Notes: generated by a model not told the origin, from the sequence alone. DNA of 64,000 nt from Flavobacteriaceae bacterium PS02293 (GCA_029960045.1 JASCOV010000003.1:248001-312000), one strand, 5' to 3'; shown: positions 29,253-39,036, counted from the first letter of the stretch. A program made the numbers and translations.

Positions 29253-31442
29253 TTATTTTTTGATGACTTTGATGACATCTGTTTTGCCTGCGCCGGTTAC
29301 TTTCACCAAGTAATTTCCGCTGGTTAATGTGCTTAAGTTCAATGTTGTGTTTTTCGAATTAATCTTTTTTGTTAAAATTAATTTTCCTGTCAAACTATAA
29401 ACTTCTATGTTGTCAATTGTGTCTTTAGATTCGATTGTGAATTGGTCTGAAACTGGATTTGGGTAGTATTTACTAACGTTTCCTGTTACATCATTCACTG
29501 CTAATTTTTCTTCTACCGTAATACTTGTAGCTTCACTTGTACATCCGTTTGCCGTTTGTAAAACATAATAAGTTTTTCCTGATACAAGAACAGTTGTGTT
29601 TGGTAATTCTACATTCAGATATTGATCTGCGTACCATTTCAATGTTCCTGTGAAAGTCACTTCAAGATCGGCTAAAGTTTGTCCTGCAACATACTGCTGA
29701 TTTGCGACTGCAACCGGAGCTGCCGGAATTGGATTAACTGTTACTTTAACTTCAACTCTTGCAGATCTGCATCCTGTTGCCAAGTTGAAAGATTCTACCC
29801 AGTAAGTTTTAGATTCTGTTAATTCTGGAGTTTGGAATAAGTTGCCGTGATATAGATAAGTTGTATCAGCTTGATTTGCGTACCAGAAAATTACATTGTT
29901 TGCTGAGGTTGCATTTAGCAAAGCTTTACTTCCTTTACAGATTGCAACTTCCGTATTTTCGATTACCAATTCAGGAGCTGGCAATATTGTTACAACTACT
30001 TCTTTTCTTGTAGATGCACAACCAATTGTTGTCACAGCTTCTACCCAATAAGTTGTGGTTTCTGATAAAGCCGGAGTTTCAAAAGTTTTACCTGTGAAAA
30101 TTGGTGTTGTTGCATCTGCTGAAGCATACCAGTTAACTGTATTTCCTTCAGTTGAAGTCGCTGTCAAAGCAACAAAAGAGTTAGCACAAACAGGCTGAGG
30201 TGCTGCTACAGTTGGAGCATCATCATTACATTGGAATTTATAAATTTTTGCCAAATGTGGATTAGCCGTTCCTGTTCCTTCACGAGAACCAATTGCAACA
30301 ATTTGTCCGGATTTATCCATATCTACATCGTGACCGAAGAAAGTTCCTTTGGTATCTTCAATAGTTTGTCCAATCTGTGTCCAGCTGTTACCTAGAAATT
30401 TATAAACTTGAGCTTTTGGAATTAAGCTTGAAATACCTTCCGAGCCAACTGCCAGAATATTACCTTCTGCGTTTAATCTTACTCTTGCATACATCTGGAA
30501 CATACTGGTTCCGAAAGTTGTCTGACCGATTTGGTTCCAAGTTCCCCCATCATTGTTATATACTTTTGCCAAACCAGCATAAGCAACATTGGTAATTGTG
30601 TTTGTTGCCGTCATTGATCCTAAAGCCAATCTATCTCCGGCCGCATTAAGACTTACATAAGTGTAATAAGAATCTGTAAACTGAGCTGTTTGCAACCAAA
30701 TCGTACCATCTAACTGATATATTGTAGCCGAGCCATTTGTCTGAGAAACTGCAATTATATTTCCCGCATCATTGATGTCGACATCGTAACCAAAACCACC
30801 ACCGTTTGTATTGCTTGTATTTACTAAACTTTGTCCTACCTGTGTCCATTGAGAAGTAGAAGAATCAAGATGGTAAACTTCTACCATTCCATAGAAACTT
30901 GCAGTAGTAATTGTGTTTGAAGATCCAATTATAATAGTTGACCCATCTGGTGTAATTTTCAAGGCACCTCCAAAACTTGGATTAGCATAAGCTGTTGTTG
31001 TCAATTCCTGACCAATCTGATTCCAATTTGTACCATCAAACTTGAAAACAGCAACCTTCCCTTTCCAATTGTTGGTCATAGGCGCACCAACAGCAAGGAT
31101 AGTTCCGTCATCACTTAAGCTAAGAGCTAATTCTGCTGTATCTTCATAAGTGGATTTATAAATTCCTCCATAATTGATGTCTCCTCCGATCTGGTTCCAA
31201 GTTGTGCCATCAAACTTGATAACTCTTACCAAACCCAGAGTCTCGGAAGTACTTGTGTTTTTAGGATAAGAAAGACTGTATGCCATTATTTCTCCCGTTC
31301 CATTTAATGCAACTGTCTGCATTGGATTGGTAGTAGATCCTATACTTTCTCCTTGTTGTGTCCAACTTTGAGAGAAAATTAAATTACCTGCAAATAACAG
31401 GCATAAAAAAAGTGTAAACTTTTTAATACATAGATTATTCAT
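29253..31442 (-). CDS. T9SS type A sorted protein, beta-propeller-like with Ig-like domains
   Basis: A 729-aa exported protein. Signal peptide at 1-25 (FTLFLCLLFAGNLIFSQ). Residues 26-400 contain repeated W.Q.G / AVG blade motifs (KFDGTTWNQIGGDI, VFKFDGTNWNQIGQEL, IYQLDGTIWLQTAQF) that suggest a beta-propeller. Three Ig-like modules with NWYAS, FWYAN and KWYAD follow to about 640. The type A sorting domain (KYYPNPVSDQFTIESKD to DVIKVIKK) closes it. It is a paralogue of the 545-aa protein at 33228. A TPR/HTH regulator gene lies directly upstream in both cases. Confidence 0.9.
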   Translation of the reverse strand: MNNLCIKKFTLFLCLLFAGNLIFSQSWTQQGESIGSTTNPMQTVALNGTGEIMAYSLSYPKNTSTSETLGLVRVIKFDGTTWNQIGGDINYGGIYKSTYEDTAELALSLSDDGTILAVGAPMTNNWKGKVAVFKFDGTNWNQIGQELTTTAYANPSFGGALKITPDGSTIIIGSSNTITTASFYGMVEVYHLDSSTSQWTQVGQSLVNTSNTNGGGFGYDVDINDAGNIIAVSQTNGSATIYQLDGTIWLQTAQFTDSYYTYVSLNAAGDRLALGSMTATNTITNVAYAGLAKVYNNDGGTWNQIGQTTFGTSMFQMYARVRLNAEGNILAVGSEGISSLIPKAQVYKFLGNSWTQIGQTIEDTKGTFFGHDVDMDKSGQIVAIGSREGTGTANPHLAKIYKFQCNDDAPTVAAPQPVCANSFVALTATSTEGNTVNWYASADATTPIFTGKTFETPALSETTTYWVEAVTTIGCASTRKEVVVTILPAPELVIENTEVAICKGSKALLNATSANNVIFWYANQADTTYLYHGNLFQTPELTESKTYWVESFNLATGCRSARVEVKVTVNPIPAAPVAVANQQYVAGQTLADLEVTFTGTLKWYADQYLNVELPNTTVLVSGKTYYVLQTANGCTSEATSITVEEKLAVNDVTGNVSKYYPNPVSDQFTIESKDTIDNIEVYSLTGKLILTKKINSKNTTLNLSTLTSGNYLVKVTGAGKTDVIKVIKK

Positions 31443-31483
31443 TTAAAAAATTGTTTTATTTAGACTTAATAAAATTAACGGCG

Positions 31484-31491
31484 CAAATTTA
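31484..31491 (-). promoter_or_regulatory. -7 promoter box TAAATTTG of the 729-aa gene
   Basis: TAnnTTTG match on the minus strand, 41 bp before the ATG at 31442. Confidence 0.5.
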
Positions 31492-31580
31492 TTGTCTTAA
31501 CCAATTTCTAATTGAAATATGTCTTGTAAAATAAAGAAGTCAATATACCCTACTGACATAATCTACTTTAAATCAAATAT

Positions 31581-33080
31581 TTAAATCTGACTAAAGAAGA
31601 AATAGATATCTATATTATCGGGGATATTTAGTTTTTTTCTGATGCGGTATTTCTTATTCTGAACAGTTTTTGGTAAAAGATCTTTGTAAACCGCAATGTC
31701 TTTTGTCGTCAAATTCAATTTTAAGTAAGAACAGAATTCGATTTCTGATTCTACGATAGATGAATTAATCGACATCAAAGCTTGATTGAAGTTTGGAAAC
31801 ACTTTCTGAAACTCCACAAAAAAATCAGAAGAATTATCCTGAAGAAGAGTCATCAATTTCTTGTGCTGTTCTTCTCGATTCGGTTGAATATCTATATTAC
31901 TTTGCAAATATTCTTTACTTTGATTTTCTTGGCTTGTCAGAATTTTATTCTTTTTATAAAGTCTAAAAACGAAAACCAAAAGAATCAATAGAAATAAACC
32001 GCTTAGAATGATATATCCAAAATAAAAAGTTGCTCCAACCTTTTTGGTTTCTTCCTTTTCCTTGATTATCTGATGAAGAGATTTGTTTTTATTCTCAGAT
32101 ATTTTCAGTTCAACATTTTGAAGTTTTGATTGGTACTTTCCTGCATTTACAGAATCTTTCAAGGATTCATAAGATTCCGCAAAACCTTTATAAAGTTCCC
32201 TTTGATTCATAATGTCATAATCTTTGGGAATCAGTTTTTCAACTTCTTTATAATGTTCTATAGACTTGGAAAAGTTCTTTTTTCCTTTTTCAATATCGCC
32301 AAGCAAAGAGTAATTCAAAATTGTAACATCATCATTTTCAGGAAAATGCTTCGGTTTCAGTTCTATCGATTTCCGAACAAAATATTTTGCCGAATCCAAA
32401 TTGAACATTACATAAGCCGCTCCCAAATGCGAATATTTCCTGTACAAAAACTGCGCTTTTTTCTCCGGATCTCTTACATTTTGTAAATCTTTGATTGCTT
32501 TGAAAGAAACTGAAATCGCTTCTCTTGGCTGTTTCGCAGTGAGATACATATTCGAGAGATAAGTGTAAGCATTGTTTTTTGTTTCAATTACTTTTACATC
32601 ACTTTGATCTTCTTTTTCCAGAATAGTAATGGCTTTGTCAAAAATTTCAAGCGCTTCATTTCTGAGTTGATTATGTCCGAAAGCATTCAGCTTATAAGTA
32701 TAAGCAACCGCCTGAAAGCGTTTATTGCCATATTCTAAACTTTTTTTCTCCAGATAATCTGCAGATTTCAAAGAATTATCAAAATCGACTTTGTACATAT
32801 TGTACCAGCATTGATGCGACAAAAGCAACAACTCTGTATCGTGATCATTGATTGCAACTGCTTCTTTCAAAAGATTCCTATTGACAACAATTCCTTTTTC
32901 GGGATTGCCCATCAACAGACTTCTGTATTCTACAACTTTCCCCGAAAGGACTTCAAATCTTTGATAATCTGTAATTTGCGCATTCGAAAAACTGAATATC
33001 AGTAAGAAAAAAAATATTAACCTTAATACTAAAACTCTATCATTTATAGCATTCATAATAAAACCGTCATCATTATTCAT
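31581..33080 (-). CDS. Membrane-bound TPR/HTH transcriptional regulator
   Basis: A 499-aa protein with an N-terminal signal or anchor (LRLIFFFLLIFSFSNAQ), a periplasmic tetratricopeptide region (about 40-340), a transmembrane helix (FYFGYIILSGLFLLILLVFVF, about 350-370) and a cytoplasmic C-terminal LuxR-like HTH (LNLTTKDIAVYKDLLPKTVQ, NKKYRIRKKLNI). Such one-component regulators are frequent in flavobacteria and are thought to sense envelope signals; the target is not known. It precedes the 729-aa surface protein gene. A paralogue at 34972 precedes the other one. The preferred start is one of the ATGs near 33080; the later in-frame ATG nine codons on is equally possible. Confidence 0.85.
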   Translation of the reverse strand: MNNDDGFIMNAINDRVLVLRLIFFFLLIFSFSNAQITDYQRFEVLSGKVVEYRSLLMGNPEKGIVVNRNLLKEAVAINDHDTELLLLSHQCWYNMYKVDFDNSLKSADYLEKKSLEYGNKRFQAVAYTYKLNAFGHNQLRNEALEIFDKAITILEKEDQSDVKVIETKNNAYTYLSNMYLTAKQPREAISVSFKAIKDLQNVRDPEKKAQFLYRKYSHLGAAYVMFNLDSAKYFVRKSIELKPKHFPENDDVTILNYSLLGDIEKGKKNFSKSIEHYKEVEKLIPKDYDIMNQRELYKGFAESYESLKDSVNAGKYQSKLQNVELKISENKNKSLHQIIKEKEETKKVGATFYFGYIILSGLFLLILLVFVFRLYKKNKILTSQENQSKEYLQSNIDIQPNREEQHKKLMTLLQDNSSDFFVEFQKVFPNFNQALMSINSSIVESEIEFCSYLKLNLTTKDIAVYKDLLPKTVQNKKYRIRKKLNIPDNIDIYFFFSQI

Positions 33081-33103
33081 TTATTTATGAAAAATCAAAA
33101 ACG

Positions 33104-33111
33104 CAAAATTA
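33104..33111 (-). promoter_or_regulatory. -7 promoter box TAATTTTG of the TPR/HTH gene
   Basis: TAnnTTTG match on the minus strand, 23 bp before the ATG at 33080. Confidence 0.45.
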
Positions 33112-33184
33112 TGTTATTTAGAATGATTATAATTAATAAAATCAGAAAATTTATCTTTATTTAATATTTCTAGAAATTTTGAAA

Positions 33185-33210
33185 AGCCGAAGATCATTCA
33201 ATCTCCGGCT
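33185..33210 (-). terminator. Terminator after the 545-aa T9SS gene
   Basis: AGCCGGAGAT/ATCTTCGGCT stem with a TTTTC tail on the minus strand, 17 bp behind the stop at 33228. It resembles the terminator at 29213, in line with the duplication of the two loci. Confidence 0.7.
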
Positions 33211-33227
33211 TTGGTTAAAATAATTAA

Positions 33228-34844
33228 TTATTTTTTAATGATTTTGATAATCTCTGTTTTACCTGATCCAGAAACTTTTACAATATAATTTCCGCTCATT
33301 AATGTACTTAAGTTCAATGTGGTATTTTTAGAATTAATCACTTTAGTCAAAACTAATTTTCCTGTAAAACTGTAAACTTCAATATTATCAATTATTTCAT
33401 TAGAATCGATTGTGAATTGGTTGACAACCGGATTTGGATAATATTTGATGGCACTTCCTTTCGTATCATTCACAGCCAATGTTGGTGTAACCGTGATACT
33501 GATAGATGCACTTGTACAAGTATCGGAAACCTGTAACACATAATACGTTTTCCCAGATTCTACAACTGTAGTACTTGGTAATTCTGTGGTCAAAGCTTGA
33601 TCCGCAAACCACTTCAAAGTTCCAGTGTGTGTCACTGTAAGATCCGCCAAGGTTTTCCCAGCAACATATAGTTGATTAGCTTCTGCTGTTGGTGCAGCTA
33701 ACTGACAGCTGTATTCAAATGCTCGAACCACATTTCCGTTCAAAGATCCAACTCCTAAAACATCTCCGTTTTTACTGAATTTCATTTGGAAACCGAAGTT
33801 TTCGTTGGCAATTGTTCCGTTTAATTCATTTCCGAGAACATTCCATTTGTCGTTGTAATATTTGTAAACGTTTACTTTACCAACCTGACTATTAATATTT
33901 TGAGTTCCAATTGCTAAGATATTTCCCTCGCCATTCAAAGTAATTCCCTGTCCAAAATAACCAAAAGAAAAAGCCCCGTAAAATGGTGCTCCAAGGCTGC
34001 TCCAAACATTATTGGTATTTTTATAGACATTCACTTTTCCCATAAAAAGACCACCATCATTACTGAAACTATCTCCCAAGGCAACGACTGTTCCAGCAGA
34101 ATTAAGACTTACCGAAGAATAACTTCCTGCAAAAACAGCAGTCTGAAGCCAAATAGAACCATCCAACTGATATATTTTTCCTTTTCCTTGAGACGAAACA
34201 CTCGCAATAATATTTCCAGTTTCATTAATATCTACCGCAAAACCAAAACTCTTGTCTGTTCCTCCATAGATAGTTTGTCCAACCTGAAGCCAATTAGCCC
34301 CGTCCAAAGTAAAAACCTGAACCATCCCAGAACTCTGTGTACTCACAGAATCAAAATAAGCACCTACAACAAGTCTGCTAGCATCTGCATTGAATCTTAC
34401 CGACGCACCAAAATAACTTTTCTCCGGACCGTTCAACGTCTGACCAACTTGATTCCAAGTTGTTCCATCGTATTTATAAATTTTAACTTGCCCTGCGTTT
34501 GCTCCATTGGTTTGATTATATCTGGAACCGAACGCTACAGTTTGTCCATCGTCACTCAATGCAACAGCCAAACCAGCCTGATCACCAGCTGCCTCACCTA
34601 ACAAGTCTTGTCCAATCTGGCTCCAGGCACCATTCTGAAACTTCAGAACACGAACTTTTCCGGACTTTTCGCCGACATTAGAATTGTAAGGAGCACCAAC
34701 AACTATCACGTCACCGTTGGCATTCATACTCATATAACCCGCAAGATCGCCAGTAACGCCTTGAATCGTATTTCCTTTTTGTATCCATTGCTGCCCAAAG
34801 CAAAAACCAGAAAAGAGTAATAAAAAAATAAACTGTCTAAACAT
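33228..34844 (-). CDS. T9SS type A sorted protein, beta-propeller-like
   Basis: A 538-aa exported protein from the ATG at 34844 (MFRQFIFLLLFSGFCFGQQW, signal peptide to FGQ). The longer frame begins with a TTG at 34865 that overlaps the -7 box TAGATTTG, so it is rejected. Blade-like repeats (VLKFQNGAWSQIGQDLL, IYKYDGTTWNQVGQTL, VFTLDGANWLQVGQTI) cover about 20-375, one Ig-like module (KWFADQALTTELPSTTV) follows, and the type A sorting domain ends DVIK-like in EIIKIIKK. It is a shorter paralogue of the 729-aa protein, lacking two Ig-like modules. Confidence 0.9.
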   Translation of the reverse strand: MFRQFIFLLLFSGFCFGQQWIQKGNTIQGVTGDLAGYMSMNANGDVIVVGAPYNSNVGEKSGKVRVLKFQNGAWSQIGQDLLGEAAGDQAGLAVALSDDGQTVAFGSRYNQTNGANAGQVKIYKYDGTTWNQVGQTLNGPEKSYFGASVRFNADASRLVVGAYFDSVSTQSSGMVQVFTLDGANWLQVGQTIYGGTDKSFGFAVDINETGNIIASVSSQGKGKIYQLDGSIWLQTAVFAGSYSSVSLNSAGTVVALGDSFSNDGGLFMGKVNVYKNTNNVWSSLGAPFYGAFSFGYFGQGITLNGEGNILAIGTQNINSQVGKVNVYKYYNDKWNVLGNELNGTIANENFGFQMKFSKNGDVLGVGSLNGNVVRAFEYSCQLAAPTAEANQLYVAGKTLADLTVTHTGTLKWFADQALTTELPSTTVVESGKTYYVLQVSDTCTSASISITVTPTLAVNDTKGSAIKYYPNPVVNQFTIDSNEIIDNIEVYSFTGKLVLTKVINSKNTTLNLSTLMSGNYIVKVSGSGKTEIIKIIKK

Positions 34845-34862
34845 AATTTTAAAAATTTGACG

Positions 34863-34870
34863 CAAATCTA
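34863..34870 (-). promoter_or_regulatory. -7 promoter box TAGATTTG of the 545-codon frame
   Basis: TAnnTTTG match on the minus strand, 18 bp before the ATG at 34844; it overlaps the upstream TTG and so fixes the start. Confidence 0.5.
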
Positions 34871-34971
34871 TTTAGACTGATTACAAATAGAACAAAAACT
34901 CAGTACACAAAAGACACCTCAAAGCATTAATTCATTATAATTCAAATAATTACATTACTGAATTTTTCTAA

Positions 34972-36360
34972 TTAAAATTTATTCATCCAATCATAAATAT
35001 CGATTTCTGTAGGAATCTGTAGTTTTTTTCTAATTCTGTATTTGTTATTTTGAACACTTTTGGGGTTAACGGACTTGTATTTTGCGATTTCTTTTGTTGA
35101 TAAATTGAGTTTTACGAAGGCGCAATATTCCTGTTCGGTTTTGGATAAATCAGGAGCGAGTTTTAAAAGTTTTTTGAAAAATTCTGGAAATTCCTGTTCG
35201 AAGGAAAAGAGAAAACCGATGTCATTTTTTTTAATTAATTCAATCAAATTAGAAGTATTGATGCTTTTCTCAGGAGCCTTCTTTTTTTGTTTAATGAATA
35301 GAATAATCAGAATAATGATTATCAATCCAAAAAATCCAAGTATCCAATAGAATAATTGATTCTTTTCCTGTTCTTTTACTTTAGATTCCTTTAGAATTTC
35401 GTGAACGGATTTATACTTATGCTGATAGAGTTTTAATTGAGTTTTATTTAATTTTTCTTGATAATCTTTAACCTTAGACTGATTTCCGAGCTTTTGATAG
35501 GAACTAATAATCCCTTTGTACAAAGCTTCCAGATTGACCAAATCTCCAGTTTCCGGATAAAGTGATTCTGCAATGAGATAATTTTCCAAAGATTTTTGAG
35601 CTTGATTTTTCTTAAGCGAAATGTCTCCGAGAATAGAATAATTAAGAAACTGCGTAAAGTTTGGACTCTTGATATCCGGATTCATTTTAAGAGATTTGTG
35701 GATATAATATTCTGCTGAATCAGAATTAATATCAGAATAAACCGTCCCAATATTGGCGAAATTAAGATACTGAAGACTTTGTCTTTTTTCTACATCTTCA
35801 ATCTTATTATAGGAATTATCTGCCGATAATAGTTTATTGATAGCAGTTTTGAAATCTTTCTTTCTGTAATAGAGATTCGAGATATAGATGTAAGCATTAG
35901 CTCTGGTTTCCAGAATTTCTTGATTTTGCTGAGGTATTTTATCCAGAATAGAAAGGACTTTCTGATGTTCTGCAAGCGCTTCGTCTTCCAATTCGCTGTC
36001 CATAAAAACCTGACATTTATAAATACTTGCTTTGGCCAGAAAAATAGGATTATCGTATTCTTCAGATTTTTCTTGAAGTAGATTCGCTGTGATTTTGACT
36101 TGGTTTAAATCTGCTTTTTTGAGGAAATACCAGCATTTATTAGCTAATAATTTGAGTTCAGATTCTTCATATTTTTTATCCTTAGCTTCTTTCAAAAGTC
36201 TTTCTAATACTACGATTCCTTTATCTGGATTGGACTTTAGAACTTTCTGCATCGATTTCATTCTTTGAGTAAAATCATTGAATTGGTAATCATCTCTCTG
36301 AGCAGAAAACGAAACGAAAAACAGAAAAGAAATGAGGAAAAGAAGTTTATTTAGGGACAT
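34972..36360 (-). CDS. Membrane-bound TPR/HTH transcriptional regulator (paralogue)
   Basis: A 462-aa paralogue of the protein at 31581. Signal peptide or anchor LLFLISFLFFVSFSAQ, periplasmic TPR-like helices (about 30-320), transmembrane helix LFYWILGFFGLIIIILIILF (about 335-355) and the C-terminal HTH with NLSTKEIAKYKSVNPKSVQ and NKYRIRKKLQIP. It is followed by the 538-aa T9SS protein, so the regulator plus surface-protein pair has been duplicated in tandem. The start is the ATG 18 bp after a TATTTTTG box. Confidence 0.85.
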   Translation of the reverse strand: MSLNKLLFLISFLFFVSFSAQRDDYQFNDFTQRMKSMQKVLKSNPDKGIVVLERLLKEAKDKKYEESELKLLANKCWYFLKKADLNQVKITANLLQEKSEEYDNPIFLAKASIYKCQVFMDSELEDEALAEHQKVLSILDKIPQQNQEILETRANAYIYISNLYYRKKDFKTAINKLLSADNSYNKIEDVEKRQSLQYLNFANIGTVYSDINSDSAEYYIHKSLKMNPDIKSPNFTQFLNYSILGDISLKKNQAQKSLENYLIAESLYPETGDLVNLEALYKGIISSYQKLGNQSKVKDYQEKLNKTQLKLYQHKYKSVHEILKESKVKEQEKNQLFYWILGFFGLIIIILIILFIKQKKKAPEKSINTSNLIELIKKNDIGFLFSFEQEFPEFFKKLLKLAPDLSKTEQEYCAFVKLNLSTKEIAKYKSVNPKSVQNNKYRIRKKLQIPTEIDIYDWMNKF

Positions 36361-36377
36361 TTTTTTACTTTGAAAAG

Positions 36378-36385
36378 CAAAAATA
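36378..36385 (-). promoter_or_regulatory. -7 promoter box TATTTTTG of the TPR/HTH paralogue
   Basis: TAnnTTTG match on the minus strand, 17 bp before the ATG at 36360. Confidence 0.5.
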
Positions 36386-36444
36386 AACGAATTGCTACAG
36401 AAAAGCCAATTTAATTAGAATTATTCTAAATAATTTAATTTCAA

Positions 36445-36476
36445 AACAAAAACCCAAAATCCGAAGACCTTGGGCT
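36445..36476 (-). terminator. Terminator at the end of the dcw transcript
   Basis: GCCCAAGG...TTTTGGG stem (36454-36476) with a TTTTTGTTTT tail on the minus strand, about 100 bp beyond the yqeY stop codon; it would end the long leftward dcw transcript. Confidence 0.6.
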
Positions 36477-36514
36477 TAATCAAATCGATATGCAAATTAA
36501 GTATATCCTTTTTA

Positions 36515-36577
36515 GGTTGGAAGTTGGAGGATGGATGTCGGAAGAAAACTTCCAGCATCTGACTTCACACTTCCAGC
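36515..36577. repeat. Imperfect palindrome at the yqeY 3' end
   Basis: GGAAGTTGGAGG...GGAAG paired with CTTCC...CACTTCC around AAAA. It touches the yqeY stop codon (36580), like other palindromes in this cluster. It may be a small repeat family of this genome or an extra terminator. Confidence 0.5.
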
Positions 36578-36579
36578 AA

Positions 36580-37026
36580 TTAGGAAAGTAACTTCTTCAC
36601 CATTTCGGAAATGCTCTTTCCGTCTGATTTTCCGGACAATGCTTTTGAAGCAACGCCCATTACTTTTCCTAAATCTTTGATGCTTGCTGCGCCGGTTTCA
36701 GAAATGATTTTCTTGATTTCTGATTCCAATTCTTCTGCTGAAAGCTGTTTTGGAAGAAACTTTTCAATCACTTTGGATTGTGCTTCCTCTACTTCCGCAA
36801 GGTCTGTTCTTCCCTGAGCCGTAAATTGGTCGTAGGAATCCTTTCTCTGCTTAATCATTCTTTGCAAAATTGCAATTTCCTGTTCTGCTGAAACTTCAAC
36901 ACCTCTCGCTTCGGTTTGCAACAAAATAATTTGCGCTTTTACAGCACGAAGAGAATCCAGAGCAACTCTGTCTTTCTCTCTCATTGCGGTTTTTATCGCC
37001 TCGCTTATTGTAAGTTCTAAACTCAT
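36580..37026 (-). CDS. GatB/YqeY domain protein
   Basis: A 148-aa protein of the YqeY family, related to the tRNA-binding tail of the GatB amidotransferase subunit. Typical pieces are EAIKTAMREKDRVALDSLRA, ILQRMIKQRKDSYDQF and the closing GKVMGVASKALSGKSDGKSISEMVKKLL. Its exact function is not settled; a link to aminoacyl-tRNA amidation is assumed. It lies 101 bp behind ftsZ, the regular position in flavobacteria. Confidence 0.92.
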   Translation of the reverse strand: MSLELTISEAIKTAMREKDRVALDSLRAVKAQIILLQTEARGVEVSAEQEIAILQRMIKQRKDSYDQFTAQGRTDLAEVEEAQSKVIEKFLPKQLSAEELESEIKKIISETGAASIKDLGKVMGVASKALSGKSDGKSISEMVKKLLS

Positions 37027-37028
37027 AG

Positions 37029-37132
37029 TTTTTGTATTAATGTAAAAAGTATAATGTATTTATGATTAAAAATGCACAATGACTTTAAGTCGTTAATACA
37101 TTTTACGTCAATACACTTGTACAATTTTTAAT
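37029..37132. repeat. Palindromic repeat A, between ftsZ and yqeY
   Basis: About 104 bp with inverted GTATTAATGTAAAAAGTAT and its near complement (37034-37052 and 37094-37114). The whole sequence matches the element at 54582-54670 along most of its length. Its right end overlaps the ftsZ stop codon. Confidence 0.75.
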
Positions 37133-39008
37133 CTACATCTTTATTAAGAAAACGATTTTCTCTTAATTGCATATTTCCGTTGTTATCAGACAAAAAAGTG
37201 TTGATATTCTGGTCAGATGCATTAGAACCATCGATGTTGATGTTCTTTCTTTTGAAAGCCGGAACTGTTTCGAAAACATTCTCATTGTCCAATTGCTGGT
37301 AACGGGAATTGAATTCTCTCAGTTTGTTTCTTCTTTCCACAGCTTTGGAAGTATCAGGCGTTTTGTTGAAAAAAGTGAATCCGCTTTCAGTTTCCTGAAC
37401 TGGTTCTGAAGTTCTTTCTTCAACAATTTCTTCTTTTACTTCTGATGTGAAAGAATAATTGTTTGATTTTGGTTCTTCGATTTTTTCTTCAATAACTTCA
37501 TTTACGATTTCTTCTTTTGCTTGAGGTATAATTTGTTTCTCAATTACTGGAAATTCTTCTTCAGTCGAAAACTCGTTGATTGTAAAAGTTACTTCAACCG
37601 GTTTTTCAACTTCTTCAGTTTTGAAAGACGCTTTTGGCTTGTCTTCTACTTCGAAAGTGAAAGACTGTGGCTCTAAATCGAAATCATCATTAACATCATC
37701 TTCGAAATTGAAAAGATTGTATTCATTCTTTCCTTCATTCACATAATCATTAGAATAATCGATTATTTCTTCGTTTTCTATGATTTGAGTTTCTGTTTCA
37801 ACTTCTTCTACAAGACTTTCCGCTAAAGTATTAGTTGGAAAATTAGAAGTTCCAAAATCATCCTCATCTTCTAAACGAAAAAAGTTCTTCCCAGATTCAG
37901 GCTGAGGTTTTGAATCTTCCTGAAGTCTGCTTTTGAACGGGGATTCTCTGTTTCTAGAAAACGAACTTGGTCTGTCTTCCAAAGAATATTTGATGGTTTC
38001 GGTTGTTCCTGTGTGTTTTTTATCGTCATTAGAAAATCCAGTTGCAATTACTAAAACGCTTACTGCATCGCCCAATTCTTCGTCTGTTCCAACCCCAAAA
38101 ATAATGTCAGCCGTGTGGCCAGCTTCTTTTTGGATATAGTCCATAATCACACCTATTTCGTCCATCGTAACCTCAGAAACACCGCTTCTAATCAACAATA
38201 GAACGTTTTTCGCGCCAGTAATTTTGTTGTCATTCAACAATGGAGAATCCAATGCTTTTTTAACCGCTTCTTCTGCTTTTTTCTCGCCGGTTGCAACGCC
38301 AGTTGACATTAATGCCGTTCCTGAATTTGCAAGAACAGATTTCGCATCACGGAAATCGATATTAACATCGAAATAACCTGTAATAACCTCTGCCATTCCT
38401 TTTGCAGCGTTTGTCAAAACTTCATCGGCCTTTGAAAAACCTTGTTTGAAACCAAGATTTCCGAATTGTTGTCTTAATTTATCATTATTAATGACAATCA
38501 AAGAATCAACATTATTTCTTAATTTTTCAAGACCTAATTCAGCTTGATCCAATCTTCTTTTTCCTTCAAAACTAAAAGGTACGGTTACGATTCCTACAGT
38601 CAGGATTCCCATTTCCTTCGCTACTTTTGCAATAACAGGCGCCGCACCAGTTCCCGTTCCACCGCCCATTCCGGCGGTGATAAAAACCATTTTGGTGTTT
38701 TGTCCCATCGCCGCTTTGATTTCGTCGATACTTTCAATCGCTGCTTTTTCTCCAACTTCTGGGTCAGCACCTGCGCCTAGACCTTCTGTCATAGAGATTC
38801 CTAACTGAACTTTGTTAGAAACCGGATTGTTGTCCAAAGTCTGTGCATCTGTATTACAGATTACGAAATCTACGCCGTAAATTCCTTTCTCGTACATATG
38901 CTTCAAAGCGTTGTTTCCACCGCCACCAACACCAATTACTTTGATGATGGCAGAATTTCCTTTTGGTAGGTCAAAGGAAAAACCTTGTGTGTTTGATATA
39001 TTGTCCAT
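37128..39008 (-). CDS. ftsZ: Cell division protein FtsZ
   Basis: The tubulin-like GTPase that forms the division ring. GVGGGGNNALKHM is at residues 26-38, the tubulin signature GGGTGTG at 115-121 and the T7 loop NNDKLRQQF in the usual place. The 626-aa product is about 240 residues longer than the core: from about 335 a highly acidic linker (repeated EE, TFEVED, KEEIVNEVIEEKIEE) runs to a VPAFKRKN motif that matches the conserved C-terminal peptide, followed by about 45 more residues. Such long linkers are typical of Bacteroidetes FtsZ. The start MDNISNTQG leaves 82 bp to ftsA. Confidence 0.97.
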   Translation of the reverse strand: MDNISNTQGFSFDLPKGNSAIIKVIGVGGGGNNALKHMYEKGIYGVDFVICNTDAQTLDNNPVSNKVQLGISMTEGLGAGADPEVGEKAAIESIDEIKAAMGQNTKMVFITAGMGGGTGTGAAPVIAKVAKEMGILTVGIVTVPFSFEGKRRLDQAELGLEKLRNNVDSLIVINNDKLRQQFGNLGFKQGFSKADEVLTNAAKGMAEVITGYFDVNIDFRDAKSVLANSGTALMSTGVATGEKKAEEAVKKALDSPLLNDNKITGAKNVLLLIRSGVSEVTMDEIGVIMDYIQKEAGHTADIIFGVGTDEELGDAVSVLVIATGFSNDDKKHTGTTETIKYSLEDRPSSFSRNRESPFKSRLQEDSKPQPESGKNFFRLEDEDDFGTSNFPTNTLAESLVEEVETETQIIENEEIIDYSNDYVNEGKNEYNLFNFEDDVNDDFDLEPQSFTFEVEDKPKASFKTEEVEKPVEVTFTINEFSTEEEFPVIEKQIIPQAKEEIVNEVIEEKIEEPKSNNYSFTSEVKEEIVEERTSEPVQETESGFTFFNKTPDTSKAVERRNKLREFNSRYQQLDNENVFETVPAFKRKNINIDGSNASDQNINTFLSDNNGNMQLRENRFLNKDVD

Positions 39009-39036
39009 AATGGTATGTTTTTTATAATTAATGATA

